The translations under genes and the position numbers were made by a program. Source: Sandaracinus sp964481145 (GTDB lineage Bacteria > Myxococcota_A > Polyangia > Polyangiales > Sandaracinaceae). Taken from it: a DNA stretch of 64,000 nt. Shown piece by piece: positions 49,878-58,401 of this stretch. The DNA lies in contig CAYZTA010000006.1 of the NCBI GenBank assembly GCA_964481145.1, positions 1 to 64,000 on the forward strand, given 5' to 3'. Numbering within the stretch: position 1 is the stretch's first letter; the number at the start of each line of letters is the position of its first letter. The notes below the pieces were generated by a model, which did not search any database, was not told the DNA's origin, and saw only the letters and a program-made list of their open reading frames with translations.

Positions 49878-49926
49878 CTCAACCTGGGTCGGACGAATTT
49901 CCTAACGAAACCTCAACCTGGGTCGG
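49878..49926. repeat. 15-bp direct repeat upstream of the aminotransferase gene
   Basis: CTCAACCTGGGTCGG occurs at 49878-49892 and 49912-49926, 34 bp apart start to start, each followed by a CGAA-containing sequence. Position upstream of the aminotransferase gene and after the convergent vWA lipoprotein stop suits a regulator-binding direct repeat, or a duplicated remnant. Confidence 0.7.
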
Positions 49927-49937
49927 GCGAAATATCC

Positions 49938-51554
49938 TTAAATTAGGACGGTTCCGCCGGCTGGCGGCACCACGATGAACACGCGTCGTTCGTCCAAGCG
50001 GGCCACCTGATTGCCCATCACGATGATGCGCGCTTGGAAAACCTCCGCGGTCGTCACCGGCCTCCGCACGTCGTTCCGGAACTCGACGGAAAAATCGACC
50101 ATCGTTCCTGGAATGACTTCATAAAACGTCGTCTCGTCTTTGCGTGCGTAACTCACGCCAGAGTTCGCACCCGCGACCCCATCTCGATATCCCTCGACCG
50201 GCACAATCGTCCGGATGAATAGGGCAGCATCGAAGTTGTCTGGGTTCACCCCCTCGATGCTCTCGACGAGAGTGCTCACATCTTGTGGTGTTCCACCCAC
50301 CAGCGATGCGATGCCATGAACGATCTGCTCCGACGTCATGCTGGGGACCCCTGTATAGACGAGCGGACGCCCCCACGCGTCGACCGTTCCGGTCGCGACG
50401 GAGATGGGTCGTAGATCGTTGCGTGCAGTCGCCAAATTGATGCCCACCACGCGTGCGCCAATCTCGTTGAGGGCGGCGATCGTCTGCTCATAAGTCGCAG
50501 CCGTCGGAATCCCTTCGTAGGGCGGTTCGATGGGTCCAACATGCAGATCAGCATCCGTCACGACCGCGATGATCGGTAACGCCCCTGGGCGGAAACATGG
50601 ATAACCACGACGCGGCGCTGGCTCGTCCGGCACCTGAGGGCACGAGTGCGCGGGCACGCTGCCGCCCTCAAATGTCACCCCAGCCCCTGTGGCCGTCTGA
50701 AAAAGCGCTTCGATTCCAGACTCGGGCCAATCACCTCCACCGTCGGCGATGAGATTCAGAGCCGCATTGACGCGTTCGAGATCACCAGTGATCTCCTGCT
50801 CCAAATGGAAAGGGCGGTCCAAACGGTCGGGGTTCCTCGTGCCAAATCCTTCGCCGCCATACGGATCGATTGGGAAATCTTCGTAACTCCCCACGCCAAA
50901 ATGCACATCAGGCACCAATTCGCCCACACTTATCGCGATCCGCATCATGGATGATTCAACATCGTCGATTGCGGCCTGCATCGAGCCCGTCGTGTCGATC
51001 AAGAAGAAGACGTCCGCCTTCTGAATGCTGGTCCCAAAACGGAGGGGGCGGACCTTGCTGGGATCTCCATGTGGAAGCACCACGAAAAAATCGTTGGGCG
51101 AGATCGTGCTGTTTCGATCCGTCGGGTCCGTTCCCGCCGCTCGTTCGGCGAGATCGCTGACTCCGTCTCCATCGCTGTCGATCAGCGTGGGGTCCGTTCC
51201 CGCTTCTCGCTCTTCACTGTCGGGCACGCCGTCGTTGTCTGAATCGAGATCGGCGAAATCCGGAATGCCATCTCCGTCGGTGTCGCGAGGTGCGCACGGA
51301 TTCGTGGACCGTGCTTCTTCCGCATCGCTGTATCCATCCCCGTCCGAATCGAGATCTTCCTGATTCGGGATCCCATCCCCATCGATATCACCGATTCCTT
51401 CGCGAATGTCAGCGATTCCGTCCCCATCACGATCTTCCGACTCACACTGGCTCGACTCCGCATCTCCTGTTCCGGAATCGCTCGTGGAGGAACCCGGGTT
51501 GGGCGTGCAGCCCACGACACCGAGCAGAAAACCCAGCACGATCCATCGGTCCAT
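49938..51554 (-). CDS. lipoprotein with TSP3 calcium repeats and vWA domain (copy 1)
   Basis: 538 residues from ATG 51554, with AGGAG upstream. A signal peptide ends at LLGVVGC (lipobox). Residues about 35-150 are Asp-rich thrombospondin-type-3 repeats (DRDGDGIAD, DSDGDGYSD, DSDGDGVSD), which bind Ca2+. A vWA domain follows with a MIDAS-like DTTGSM and long insertions; Pro- and Gly-rich loops (GGDWPESGIEALFQ) are present. It ends with RRVFIVVPPAGG. A surface adhesin or sensor in the outer membrane is likely. The next gene on this strand is a paralogue. Confidence 0.82.
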   Translation of the reverse strand: MDRWIVLGFLLGVVGCTPNPGSSTSDSGTGDAESSQCESEDRDGDGIADIREGIGDIDGDGIPNQEDLDSDGDGYSDAEEARSTNPCAPRDTDGDGIPDFADLDSDNDGVPDSEEREAGTDPTLIDSDGDGVSDLAERAAGTDPTDRNSTISPNDFFVVLPHGDPSKVRPLRFGTSIQKADVFFLIDTTGSMQAAIDDVESSMMRIAISVGELVPDVHFGVGSYEDFPIDPYGGEGFGTRNPDRLDRPFHLEQEITGDLERVNAALNLIADGGGDWPESGIEALFQTATGAGVTFEGGSVPAHSCPQVPDEPAPRRGYPCFRPGALPIIAVVTDADLHVGPIEPPYEGIPTAATYEQTIAALNEIGARVVGINLATARNDLRPISVATGTVDAWGRPLVYTGVPSMTSEQIVHGIASLVGGTPQDVSTLVESIEGVNPDNFDAALFIRTIVPVEGYRDGVAGANSGVSYARKDETTFYEVIPGTMVDFSVEFRNDVRRPVTTAEVFQARIIVMGNQVARLDERRVFIVVPPAGGTVLI

Positions 51555-51743
51555 GCCTGATTCTCCTGGCTTCTGCGCACCCTCGAGCGCCACGCCTGGT
51601 CATGATACCGCTTGGGAGCTGCAGTCAGGAAGCTTTGGAACGACAATGGCCGATTTTTCTGTCCTCAAGAAAATCTCGATGATGAAGACCCTTCGTTCAT
51701 CGAGTCGGGCCACGCGGTTTCCACCGGGCGCGCATCCCATCGT

Positions 51744-53630
51744 CTATGCAGGGATGAAATTGTCGTTTGCCGGTACGATCACGAACACCTGACGTGTGTC
51801 GAGAACGGAGTTGCCCCCGCCTCGTACATCGATGAACGCCACGAAAATTTCGGCCGTGGGTCCACCTGGATAAAAATCGTTTTGGAACGTGATTCGAAAC
51901 GTCACGCGGGTGCCCGGGACCACGCCGAAGAACGTCGACATGTCATAGGCCGTAACAGCTTGTGCATGAGGAATGTCATTCGCCGCTTCCCAGCACGTGT
52001 CGAGGCCGAGAGTGCACGCTGGCTCACGGCGTTGGATGAAGCGACTTGCGTCCACCCCTGCCCGATCACTTGGCTCATCCCGCAGAGCGGTATCCACGTC
52101 GAAGGGCACCCGGGTTGCCACGGTTTCGATCGCATGGACGACTGTTTCCGTAAAGTCGTGAATGCTGGCTGAGTTTGGCAAATCATAGACGAGTGGATTG
52201 CCATCAACATCCACCGAGCTCGTTTCTTCAGCGGTCCTTCGTAGGAATAAGCAGGGAGCCGTTCCTCCTGGAACGCTGGTCGCGCGACATCTCACGTCGT
52301 TGCTCGCGTTCACGCCTACGAACTTTGCGCCTCGACGGTTCATCGCGGCGATCATGTCCGCCCAACGGACAGGGGCAGGGGTGATGTCCGTATAATCGTT
52401 GCACGTGCTTCGATCTTCGTCGGGAGGGCCGTGATGCGAACAAACATCGGTGAAGAGCACGATGATTGAAAGGGTGGCTTCTCGGAAGCATGGGGCTCCC
52501 CACGTGCCATTCAGACAATCGGCCGCATGACGAGGCATGCGATACGCACGGCCGCTGCTCCCCATCCACGAGCCACCCTCTCCGGTGATCGCCTGGTAGA
52601 GAGCCTCCGTTTGTGATTCAGGAGGATCGCCGCCGCCATGGAGTGTGATGGCATTGAACGCCGCCGCGACATCGCTTGCGCGTTCGGGTGGACTCATGCG
52701 AATCGCGAGACTCAGCGGTTGATCGAGTTCACCGCCAAAACTCCCGAACGGGAAATCATCGTGTTGCGCGCCGCCCACCCATGCATCCGGGATGGTCTCG
52801 AGAATCCGAGCAATGAGCCCCGTACCTGGCGCTGCGACCGTGGCTTTCACGTTGTCGAGGGTTCCGCCCATCGACCTCGTGGTGTCGGTCAGAAAGAACA
52901 CATCAGCGCTTCGGATGGACGTCCCGAACTGGAGGTCGCGCTGCACGGCCTCGCCTCGGTAAGGCAGCACGACATAGAAGTGCTGCGATGGAATCTGACA
53001 ATCGGCACGCGTGGCGCAGCGGCACCCGGTGCCCGTCACCCCATCCGGACAATTGACCCGTTCATATGCAGCTTCGAGCAAATCATTCGACCCATCGTCA
53101 TCGGTATCGGGATCACATGGATGGGTGCCGAGCTCCGCTTCTTCTCCATCGCTCAAGCCATCGTTGTCGCTGTCGGTATCGATGAAGTCCGCGAGCCCAT
53201 CGGGCATGAGCTCTTCGGGGCAGGCATGGGGTGGGGTCGACGTATCCTCGTCCCCAGCTTCGATTGCGTCTGAGATTCTATCGCCATCCGAATCGAGATC
53301 TCGGAAGTTGGCAATGCCATCGCGATCGCGGTCGTGTTCGCGCTCGATCGCGTCAAAAATGGTGTCCCCATCCGAGTCGAGATCGAGGAAATCTGGGATG
53401 CCATCGTGATCGGTGTCGAAAGGAGGCGTCATACAATCCAGATCTCCCACCTCGATCCGATCGCTGATGCCATCCCCATCCGAATCGGCCTGTGCATCGA
53501 GGGGGTTGCAGGGAAACGTGGAGGTATCGCGTCCGGTCAATCCCGAATCGATGTTTGCGTGTGGCTCGCGACAGCCCGCCATGAGCAGGGCAAACACAGG
53601 AAATACAGCGAGCCCACAAGCCCAAGCCAT
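51744..53630 (-). CDS. lipoprotein with TSP3 calcium repeats and vWA domain (copy 2)
   Basis: 628 residues from ATG 53630, with GAGGTG upstream; a TTG further upstream was dropped. Signal peptide ending ALLMAGC. TSP3 repeats at about 35-160 (DSDGDGISD, DTDHDGIPD, DSDNDGLSD), a short Cys-rich part (CPDGVTGTGCRCATRADC), then the vWA domain with MIDAS-like DTTRSM and conserved GGGDPPESQTEALYQ. It ends RQVFVIVPANDNF, matching the end of the next gene's product. The two are tandem duplicates, 189 bp apart. Confidence 0.82.
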   Translation of the reverse strand: MAWACGLAVFPVFALLMAGCREPHANIDSGLTGRDTSTFPCNPLDAQADSDGDGISDRIEVGDLDCMTPPFDTDHDGIPDFLDLDSDGDTIFDAIEREHDRDRDGIANFRDLDSDGDRISDAIEAGDEDTSTPPHACPEELMPDGLADFIDTDSDNDGLSDGEEAELGTHPCDPDTDDDGSNDLLEAAYERVNCPDGVTGTGCRCATRADCQIPSQHFYVVLPYRGEAVQRDLQFGTSIRSADVFFLTDTTRSMGGTLDNVKATVAAPGTGLIARILETIPDAWVGGAQHDDFPFGSFGGELDQPLSLAIRMSPPERASDVAAAFNAITLHGGGDPPESQTEALYQAITGEGGSWMGSSGRAYRMPRHAADCLNGTWGAPCFREATLSIIVLFTDVCSHHGPPDEDRSTCNDYTDITPAPVRWADMIAAMNRRGAKFVGVNASNDVRCRATSVPGGTAPCLFLRRTAEETSSVDVDGNPLVYDLPNSASIHDFTETVVHAIETVATRVPFDVDTALRDEPSDRAGVDASRFIQRREPACTLGLDTCWEAANDIPHAQAVTAYDMSTFFGVVPGTRVTFRITFQNDFYPGGPTAEIFVAFIDVRGGGNSVLDTRQVFVIVPANDNFIPA

Positions 53631-53788
53631 ACGAAGCACCTCGTTGGAGCGATGGGTTGCTGTGGAGTTTAGACGGCGCAAGCACGCGAAGTGAAAAGAA
53701 CAAATGGTTTTTTGGATGAAATACAGCGAAAACGGCCGAAGATGATGAGGGTGTTCTTGGAAGATGGGACTTGGTCTTTGTCATCTCG

Positions 53789-53817
53789 TTGACAGCCCGC
53801 GTTACATGGTCTAACCA
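53789..53817 (+). promoter_or_regulatory. candidate sigma-70 promoter for the OmpA-like lipoprotein gene
   Basis: TTGACA at 53789-53794 matches the consensus -35 exactly and TAACCA at 53812-53817 is a weak -10, 17 bp apart. It lies about 40 bp upstream of the ATG at 53857. Supported by position only. Confidence 0.4.
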
Positions 53818-53824
53818 CCGGCCA

Positions 53825-53844
53825 GATCTCACTTCCGTGAGATC
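53825..53844 (+). promoter_or_regulatory. 8-bp hairpin directly upstream of the ribosome site
   Basis: GATCTCAC (53825-53832) and GTGAGATC (53837-53844) flank a TTCC loop. The hairpin ends right next to the GGAGG ribosome site of the OmpA-like gene, so it could affect translation, or the dyad could be an operator. Confidence 0.35.
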
Positions 53845-53856
53845 GGAGGATGGAGC

Positions 53857-54528
53857 ATGAGAGTTTTGCATCGGGGCGTTGCGGCCGTGACAAATGGGTT
53901 CGCCCTGGCGGTGTTCGGGACGATCGCCGGCGCAATCGCTGCTGGGTGTGGCCCGACCTATCCAAACTGCGACAACGACGAGCAGTGTCACGAAGGTGAA
54001 TTCTGCATCAACGGGCGTTGTCAGGATTGCCGCGACGACAGTCACTGCCCCACCGGTCAGCGCTGCTCATCGGGTGCATGTGAGCCGATCCCGGGTTGGT
54101 GCGCCAGTGATGCGGACTGTCCCGCGTCGGAGGAGTGCGTCAATAACTTCTGTCAGCCGCGTCCAGTGGCTCAGACGACGACCGAACCGCCCCCGCCTGG
54201 TCCTTGCCAGCTCCAGCCGGTGTATTTCGCATTTGACGAAAGCACGCTCGACGATGGCGCGCGGCGCGCGATCGAAACGGATGTGGCTTGCATGGGGGAG
54301 CGTTCGATTCAGAACGTGATGATCACCGGCATGACCGATCCGCGAGGAACCGAAGAGTACAACATGGCGCTGGGCGATCGTCGCGCCCGTTCCACGCGCG
54401 ATCACCTGCAGCGATTGGGCGTCGAGCGCCGTCGCATGCAGACGCGAAGCGTGGGTGAAGAGCAGGCGACAGGGGCCGAGGAATCGGGTTGGGCCCGTGA
54501 TCGTCGCGCTGAGTTGACCGAGCGCTGA
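53857..54528 (+). CDS. OmpA/Pal-like lipoprotein with Cys-rich N-terminal repeats
   Basis: 223 residues with GGAGG upstream of ATG 53857. Signal peptide ending at AIAAGC (lipobox). After it come three short Cys modules of dickkopf/EGF type (CDNDEQCHEGEFC, CRDDSHCPTGQRCSSGAC, CASDADCPASEEC), then a Pro linker and an OmpA-like domain with VYFAFDESTLDDGA, ITGMTDPRGTEEYNMALGDR and the peptidoglycan-contacting Arg in RAR. The protein should sit in the outer membrane and bind peptidoglycan like Pal. The next gene is CpoB-like, but TolQRAB genes are not present. Confidence 0.85.
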   Translation: MRVLHRGVAAVTNGFALAVFGTIAGAIAAGCGPTYPNCDNDEQCHEGEFCINGRCQDCRDDSHCPTGQRCSSGACEPIPGWCASDADCPASEECVNNFCQPRPVAQTTTEPPPPGPCQLQPVYFAFDESTLDDGARRAIETDVACMGERSIQNVMITGMTDPRGTEEYNMALGDRRARSTRDHLQRLGVERRRMQTRSVGEEQATGAEESGWARDRRAELTER

Positions 54529-54551
54529 TCTTTCGATCGGCTTTCTGAGAA

Positions 54552-55418
54552 GTGATCTCCCCCTTGAATAGATGCGCGCAAAGGCCGACCCTCATGGGGT
54601 TGGCCCTTGCTGTTTTGAGTGCGTCCTCATCAGCGTGCTGGGCCACCACGGAGCAGGCCAATCAGCTTTCGCGTCGGACCAGGACGCTCGAAGAGCGAAC
54701 GACAGCCCTTGAAACAGGGTTGGGTCAAGAGCTTCGCGCCGAGGCTCTGCGCGCACAATCGAAGGTGGCCGAGCTCGAACAGGTGCTCGACCGAGCAACG
54801 CAAGTCGTCACTCGCGCAAGCGCGGACACGGGCGCACAGGTCGAAGAGCTCCAACAGCAGATCGCCAGGCAAGAGGGTGTCATCGCGGAGCTTCGACATG
54901 AGTTCACGCGATTGCAGGAAGAGTTTCGCGAGCAACAGGGCGATTATGACGCACGGATGAAAAAGCTCGCGCGTCGCGCAGGCATTGATATGCCGCTCGA
55001 TGAAGCCGAGATTCCTGCGGAGCGCGAGCCTCACTACCAAGCCGCACTGCGCGCATATGAAGCTCGTGATTTTTCTACCGCGCGGGCGCTCTATCGCGCG
55101 TACGTGACGCGATATCGAGACGACGCACGCGCTGACGATGCGCAACTTGCGGTGGGCCAGACCTATCTTTTGGAGGATCGCCCTGCGACGGCTCTCGGCG
55201 AGCTTCGCCATGTGATCGCTGATTTTCCGAACGGTGACGCCGTCCCCGCCGCCCTGCTCGCCATGGCAGACGCATTCTATCGATTGCACGCTTGTACGGA
55301 TGCGCGCACTGCGCTCGAAGCGCTGATCCGCGCCCATCCGCGCGCGCCGCAAGTCAGCGAAGCCCGGGAAAAATTACGGGACATCGGCCGTGCACCGCGA
55401 GGCTACTGCCAGAGCTGA
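54552..55418 (+). CDS. CpoB/YbgF-like periplasmic TPR and coiled-coil protein
   Basis: 288 residues from GTG 54552; ATG 54594 is the alternative. An N-terminal hydrophobic segment ends at SASSSAC, a possible lipid-anchor Cys. Residues about 30-145 form a coiled coil (LEERTTALETGLGQELRAEA and following), and the C-terminal part has TPR repeats (YQAALRAYEARDFSTARALY, FPNGDAVPAALLAMADAFYR). CpoB connects Tol-Pal to peptidoglycan synthesis at the septum. It follows a Pal-like gene by 23 bp, so a shared envelope role is likely. Confidence 0.75.
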   Translation: MISPLNRCAQRPTLMGLALAVLSASSSACWATTEQANQLSRRTRTLEERTTALETGLGQELRAEALRAQSKVAELEQVLDRATQVVTRASADTGAQVEELQQQIARQEGVIAELRHEFTRLQEEFREQQGDYDARMKKLARRAGIDMPLDEAEIPAEREPHYQAALRAYEARDFSTARALYRAYVTRYRDDARADDAQLAVGQTYLLEDRPATALGELRHVIADFPNGDAVPAALLAMADAFYRLHACTDARTALEALIRAHPRAPQVSEAREKLRDIGRAPRGYCQS

Positions 55419-55426
55419 CCCGCGCT

Positions 55427-56041
55427 TCAGGGCGCGATCAATCGCTGCACATCTCGTTCGAGTCGCTCCAGATTCGGTGCATCGGTGGGGTAGAGCCCAC
55501 GCATTCGAAGGAGCGGATCGATCAGCATCAGCTGACCTGTGTGCAAAATATCGTATCCATCTTCGATTTCACGTCGTTCACCGACCGGCACGAAAAACAC
55601 GCGCTCGAGTGTCGCGCGGACCGTTTGAGGCGCACCTGTCAGAAATGACCACCGATGAAGATCTGCGTTGTGACGCACGGCGAATTCGCGCAACCGTTCA
55701 GGGGTATCGGCTTCGGGGTCGACTGTGATCGTGACGAAGTGAACACGATCGCCGAGCGGCGCGAGTCGGCGCTGCAAGTTCACCATTTGACTCGTCAACA
55801 TGGGACAAATCGTGGTGCAGTGGGTGAACGCGAAGCCGACGATCGATACTTTCCCGCGCAGATCTTCGCTCCTGAAGCGCTGGGCATCCTGATCGATCAG
55901 CTCGAACGTCCCGATCGGCATCCGCAGGTCCTCCGCCTCGTCGTGCGTTCGAGACCCTCGGGTTCCAAACCACAATGCGAGCAACGCTGCGACCAAAGCC
56001 CAACCGACTCCAGCCACCCATAAGCGCGTTCGCCGCGTCAT
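55427..56041 (-). CDS. Sco1/SenC copper chaperone for cytochrome c oxidase
   Basis: 204 residues. Membrane-anchored thioredoxin-fold copper chaperone: N-terminal helix (VAGVGWALVAALLALWFG), copper motif CTTIC at Cys75 and Cys79 in FTHCTTICP, and the third ligand His167 in ILHTGQ. It inserts copper into the Cu-A site of cytochrome oxidase. The gene is 16 bp after the haem O synthase gene on the same strand, matching the usual cox assembly grouping; oxidase subunits are not in the window. Confidence 0.92.
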   Translation of the reverse strand: MTRRTRLWVAGVGWALVAALLALWFGTRGSRTHDEAEDLRMPIGTFELIDQDAQRFRSEDLRGKVSIVGFAFTHCTTICPMLTSQMVNLQRRLAPLGDRVHFVTITVDPEADTPERLREFAVRHNADLHRWSFLTGAPQTVRATLERVFFVPVGERREIEDGYDILHTGQLMLIDPLLRMRGLYPTDAPNLERLERDVQRLIAP

Positions 56042-56057
56042 CGAGAATCCTTGGAAT

Positions 56058-56948
56058 TCAGTGCGTTACGACGTCGATGGCGAGCGCCGCGAAGAGCAGA
56101 GGCAGATAGGCGAGCGAGGCGAGGAACACCCCGCGTGCCCACTTGTTCCCAGCGCTCTTTCGAAGCCCTGATACACAAAGTGCCGCAAAGAGCAGACCAC
56201 CGATGCCCGCAACGACCAAGTAGAGAGTGCCTGCAATGCCAAGCGGCACGAGCAACAAGCTGACAGGGAGGAGCGCGCCTGCGTACATGGCGGCGTGAAG
56301 CTTGGTGCGCGTGATTCCGCGCACCGCAGGCATCACTTGGATGCCCGCCTTTGTGTATTCGTTCTGGCGAAACATGGCGATCGCGAGAAAATGCGGGAGT
56401 TGCCAGAGGAAAAGAATACCAAAGAGTACGATGCCGGGCGCTTCGAGCGAGCCTGTGGCTGCAGTCCAGCCCATGAGAGGCGGCATCGCGCCAGGAATCG
56501 AGCCGACCAAGAGCGCCGCTGGGCTGACTTGCTTCATCGGCGTATAGATCCAGACGTACGAAACGAGCGCGATCGCCGCGAGCAGACCCGTGAGTGGGTT
56601 CACCGCGAACACCAAGAGAGGTACGGAGATTGCGCCGAGCGCGAGTCCGAAGACGAGTGCAACCTCCGCGCGCATTCGACCCGCCGGCAAAGGGCGGTTT
56701 TTCGTGCGCGCCATGAACGCATCGCTCTTGCGCTCCATCCAGCAGTTGAGCGAGTTGGCACTCGAGACGACCAAGGTCGTCCCGAGAAGCGTTGCAAAGA
56801 TGGCAAAACCACCCATGGCGTCAGGGGCGAGCCAAAGGCCGCCTGCCGTGGTGATGAGCACCATGAGTGTGATGCGGGGCTTCGTCAGCGCGACCAGATC
56901 ACGAACGAATCCAGTCGAGATTGGCCCCTCGCGGACAACTGCTTGCAT
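56058..56948 (-). CDS. ctaB: protohaem IX farnesyltransferase (haem O synthase)
   Basis: 296 residues with about eight to nine membrane helices. UbiA-family prenyltransferase: the first Asp motif region is NCWMERKSDAFMARTKNRPL and the second YTPMKQVS, after LTKPRITLMVLITTAGG at the N-terminus. It attaches farnesyl to haem B for haem O used by cytochrome oxidases. A Sco gene follows in the same operon. Confidence 0.95.
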   Translation of the reverse strand: MQAVVREGPISTGFVRDLVALTKPRITLMVLITTAGGLWLAPDAMGGFAIFATLLGTTLVVSSANSLNCWMERKSDAFMARTKNRPLPAGRMRAEVALVFGLALGAISVPLLVFAVNPLTGLLAAIALVSYVWIYTPMKQVSPAALLVGSIPGAMPPLMGWTAATGSLEAPGIVLFGILFLWQLPHFLAIAMFRQNEYTKAGIQVMPAVRGITRTKLHAAMYAGALLPVSLLLVPLGIAGTLYLVVAGIGGLLFAALCVSGLRKSAGNKWARGVFLASLAYLPLLFAALAIDVVTH

Positions 56949-57065
56949 CGGATCTCGAGAGTTCAGGGAAGAACGCCGCGGGGCGCGGGTAGTTAGCAGC
57001 CGGGTATCTAGCAGGTCAACCGAAACTGGGTGCGAATGCCTGCGGAGACAACCCTTGCGTTGGAA

Positions 57066-58325
57066 TTAACGAAGCCACAGGGCGACGAGCAGCGCGAGGG
57101 TCCCGACGACGGCCAGGGTCGCACCGAGTCCGAGCACGATCCACGGTGTCTTCGACGAAGGCGCGGAGGGCGGGACGAGGCCAGGAGTCACCACGTTCGC
57201 GCTGAACGGCTGCGGAGAGAGGACGGATTGTGATGCGACTTGGGGCAAAAACGCCGGTTGTGCGGCCCCTACGTGCTCAGGTCGCGGGAAAATTGGAGCG
57301 GGACCCGTGATGGGTGGTTGGATGGCGTACGGCGAGGGATTGAATCCCATCTGGGTGGCGACGTGCGGGTGTTTGGATGGTGCTCCACTCGCGGATGCCC
57401 CCGTGGGCTCTCGATTCGTATGCACCATGCCGTTCATGGCTCGACCATGGTCGAGCACGGCTCTCAGCGCTTGCGCCATCTCGCTCGCGCTTTGATGGCG
57501 GTGAGGAGGCGCTTTGGCGAGGCATTTCGCGGTCGCTTCCCATAGCCCCTGCGGGAACTCGCGGTTGGGCATGCGCTGCGAGAATGGGATGGGTTGTTCC
57601 TTGATGTGCTTCTGAATGAATTCCATGGGTTGAGCTGCATCGAAGGGCAGCTTTCCCGTGAGGAGTTCGTAGAGAATCACGCCGAGTGAGTAGATGTCGG
57701 AGCGGCTGTCGAGTTTTTCGCCGCGCGCTTGTTCGGGCGACATGAACTCGGGGGTCCCGAACACCATGCCTTCCTGGGTGAGGATGAGCGAGCCGGGGCG
57801 CATTTCCCTTTCGGTGACCTTGGCCAGGCCGAAGTCGAGGACTTTCGGGAAATCCGGAATACCGCCCAAATTCGTGAGGAAGATGTTCTCTGGTTTGAGG
57901 TCGCGATGAATGATGCCTTTGGTATGCGCTTCCTCGAGCGCGCCACAGGCCTGCACCATCACGTGAATCGCGCGCTCGACCTCCATCGGGCCTTCCGCAC
58001 GTACGGTCTGCGCGAGGTTTCTGCCTTCGAGATACTCCATCGCGAAATAGCAGGAGCCATCTTCGAGCTGACCGTAGAGAAACACCTTGGCGGTGTTGGG
58101 GTGCGTCAAATGGCTCATCGCGCGTGCTTCGCGTCGGAAGCGCGCGACCAAGTCGGAGCGCGACAAATAACGTGGATGAAGAATCTTGATCGCGACGAAG
58201 CGCCGCATATCGGGCTGTTCGGCTTTGTAGACCGAGCCCATGCCACCCGAACCGATCTTTTCGATGATTCGGAACTGGTTCGCGATTTCGCGGCCGATGT
58301 TCGGGTCCGCCACGGGCGCGAGCAT
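57066..58325 (-). CDS. Ser/Thr protein kinase with Pro-rich linker and C-terminal membrane helix
   Basis: 419 residues from ATG 58325; the longer frame upstream is non-coding in look. Kinase domain about 15-280: GSGGMGSVYKAE, AIKILHPR, IIHRDLKPEN, LDFGLAK and SPEQ, so all catalytic residues are present. A long Pro/Ala/Ser-rich stretch (about 300-390) joins it to one C-terminal helix (WIVLGLGATLAVVGTLALLV). No extracellular sensor, so it is likely membrane-tethered. The gene follows a vWA lipoprotein gene by 76 bp on the same strand. Confidence 0.92.
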   Translation of the reverse strand: MLAPVADPNIGREIANQFRIIEKIGSGGMGSVYKAEQPDMRRFVAIKILHPRYLSRSDLVARFRREARAMSHLTHPNTAKVFLYGQLEDGSCYFAMEYLEGRNLAQTVRAEGPMEVERAIHVMVQACGALEEAHTKGIIHRDLKPENIFLTNLGGIPDFPKVLDFGLAKVTEREMRPGSLILTQEGMVFGTPEFMSPEQARGEKLDSRSDIYSLGVILYELLTGKLPFDAAQPMEFIQKHIKEQPIPFSQRMPNREFPQGLWEATAKCLAKAPPHRHQSASEMAQALRAVLDHGRAMNGMVHTNREPTGASASGAPSKHPHVATQMGFNPSPYAIQPPITGPAPIFPRPEHVGAAQPAFLPQVASQSVLSPQPFSANVVTPGLVPPSAPSSKTPWIVLGLGATLAVVGTLALLVALWLR

Positions 58326-58401
58326 AACACGCGTGCAGCCGAGCCCTACACGAACACGCACAGTCTTGGCGTTGGGTGCGAAAAACACCTGATTTTTGCG
58401 T

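Noticed and set aside
53857..55418. Complete Tol-Pal operon
   Set aside because: Only Pal-like and CpoB-like genes are present; upstream genes are vWA lipoproteins on the other strand.
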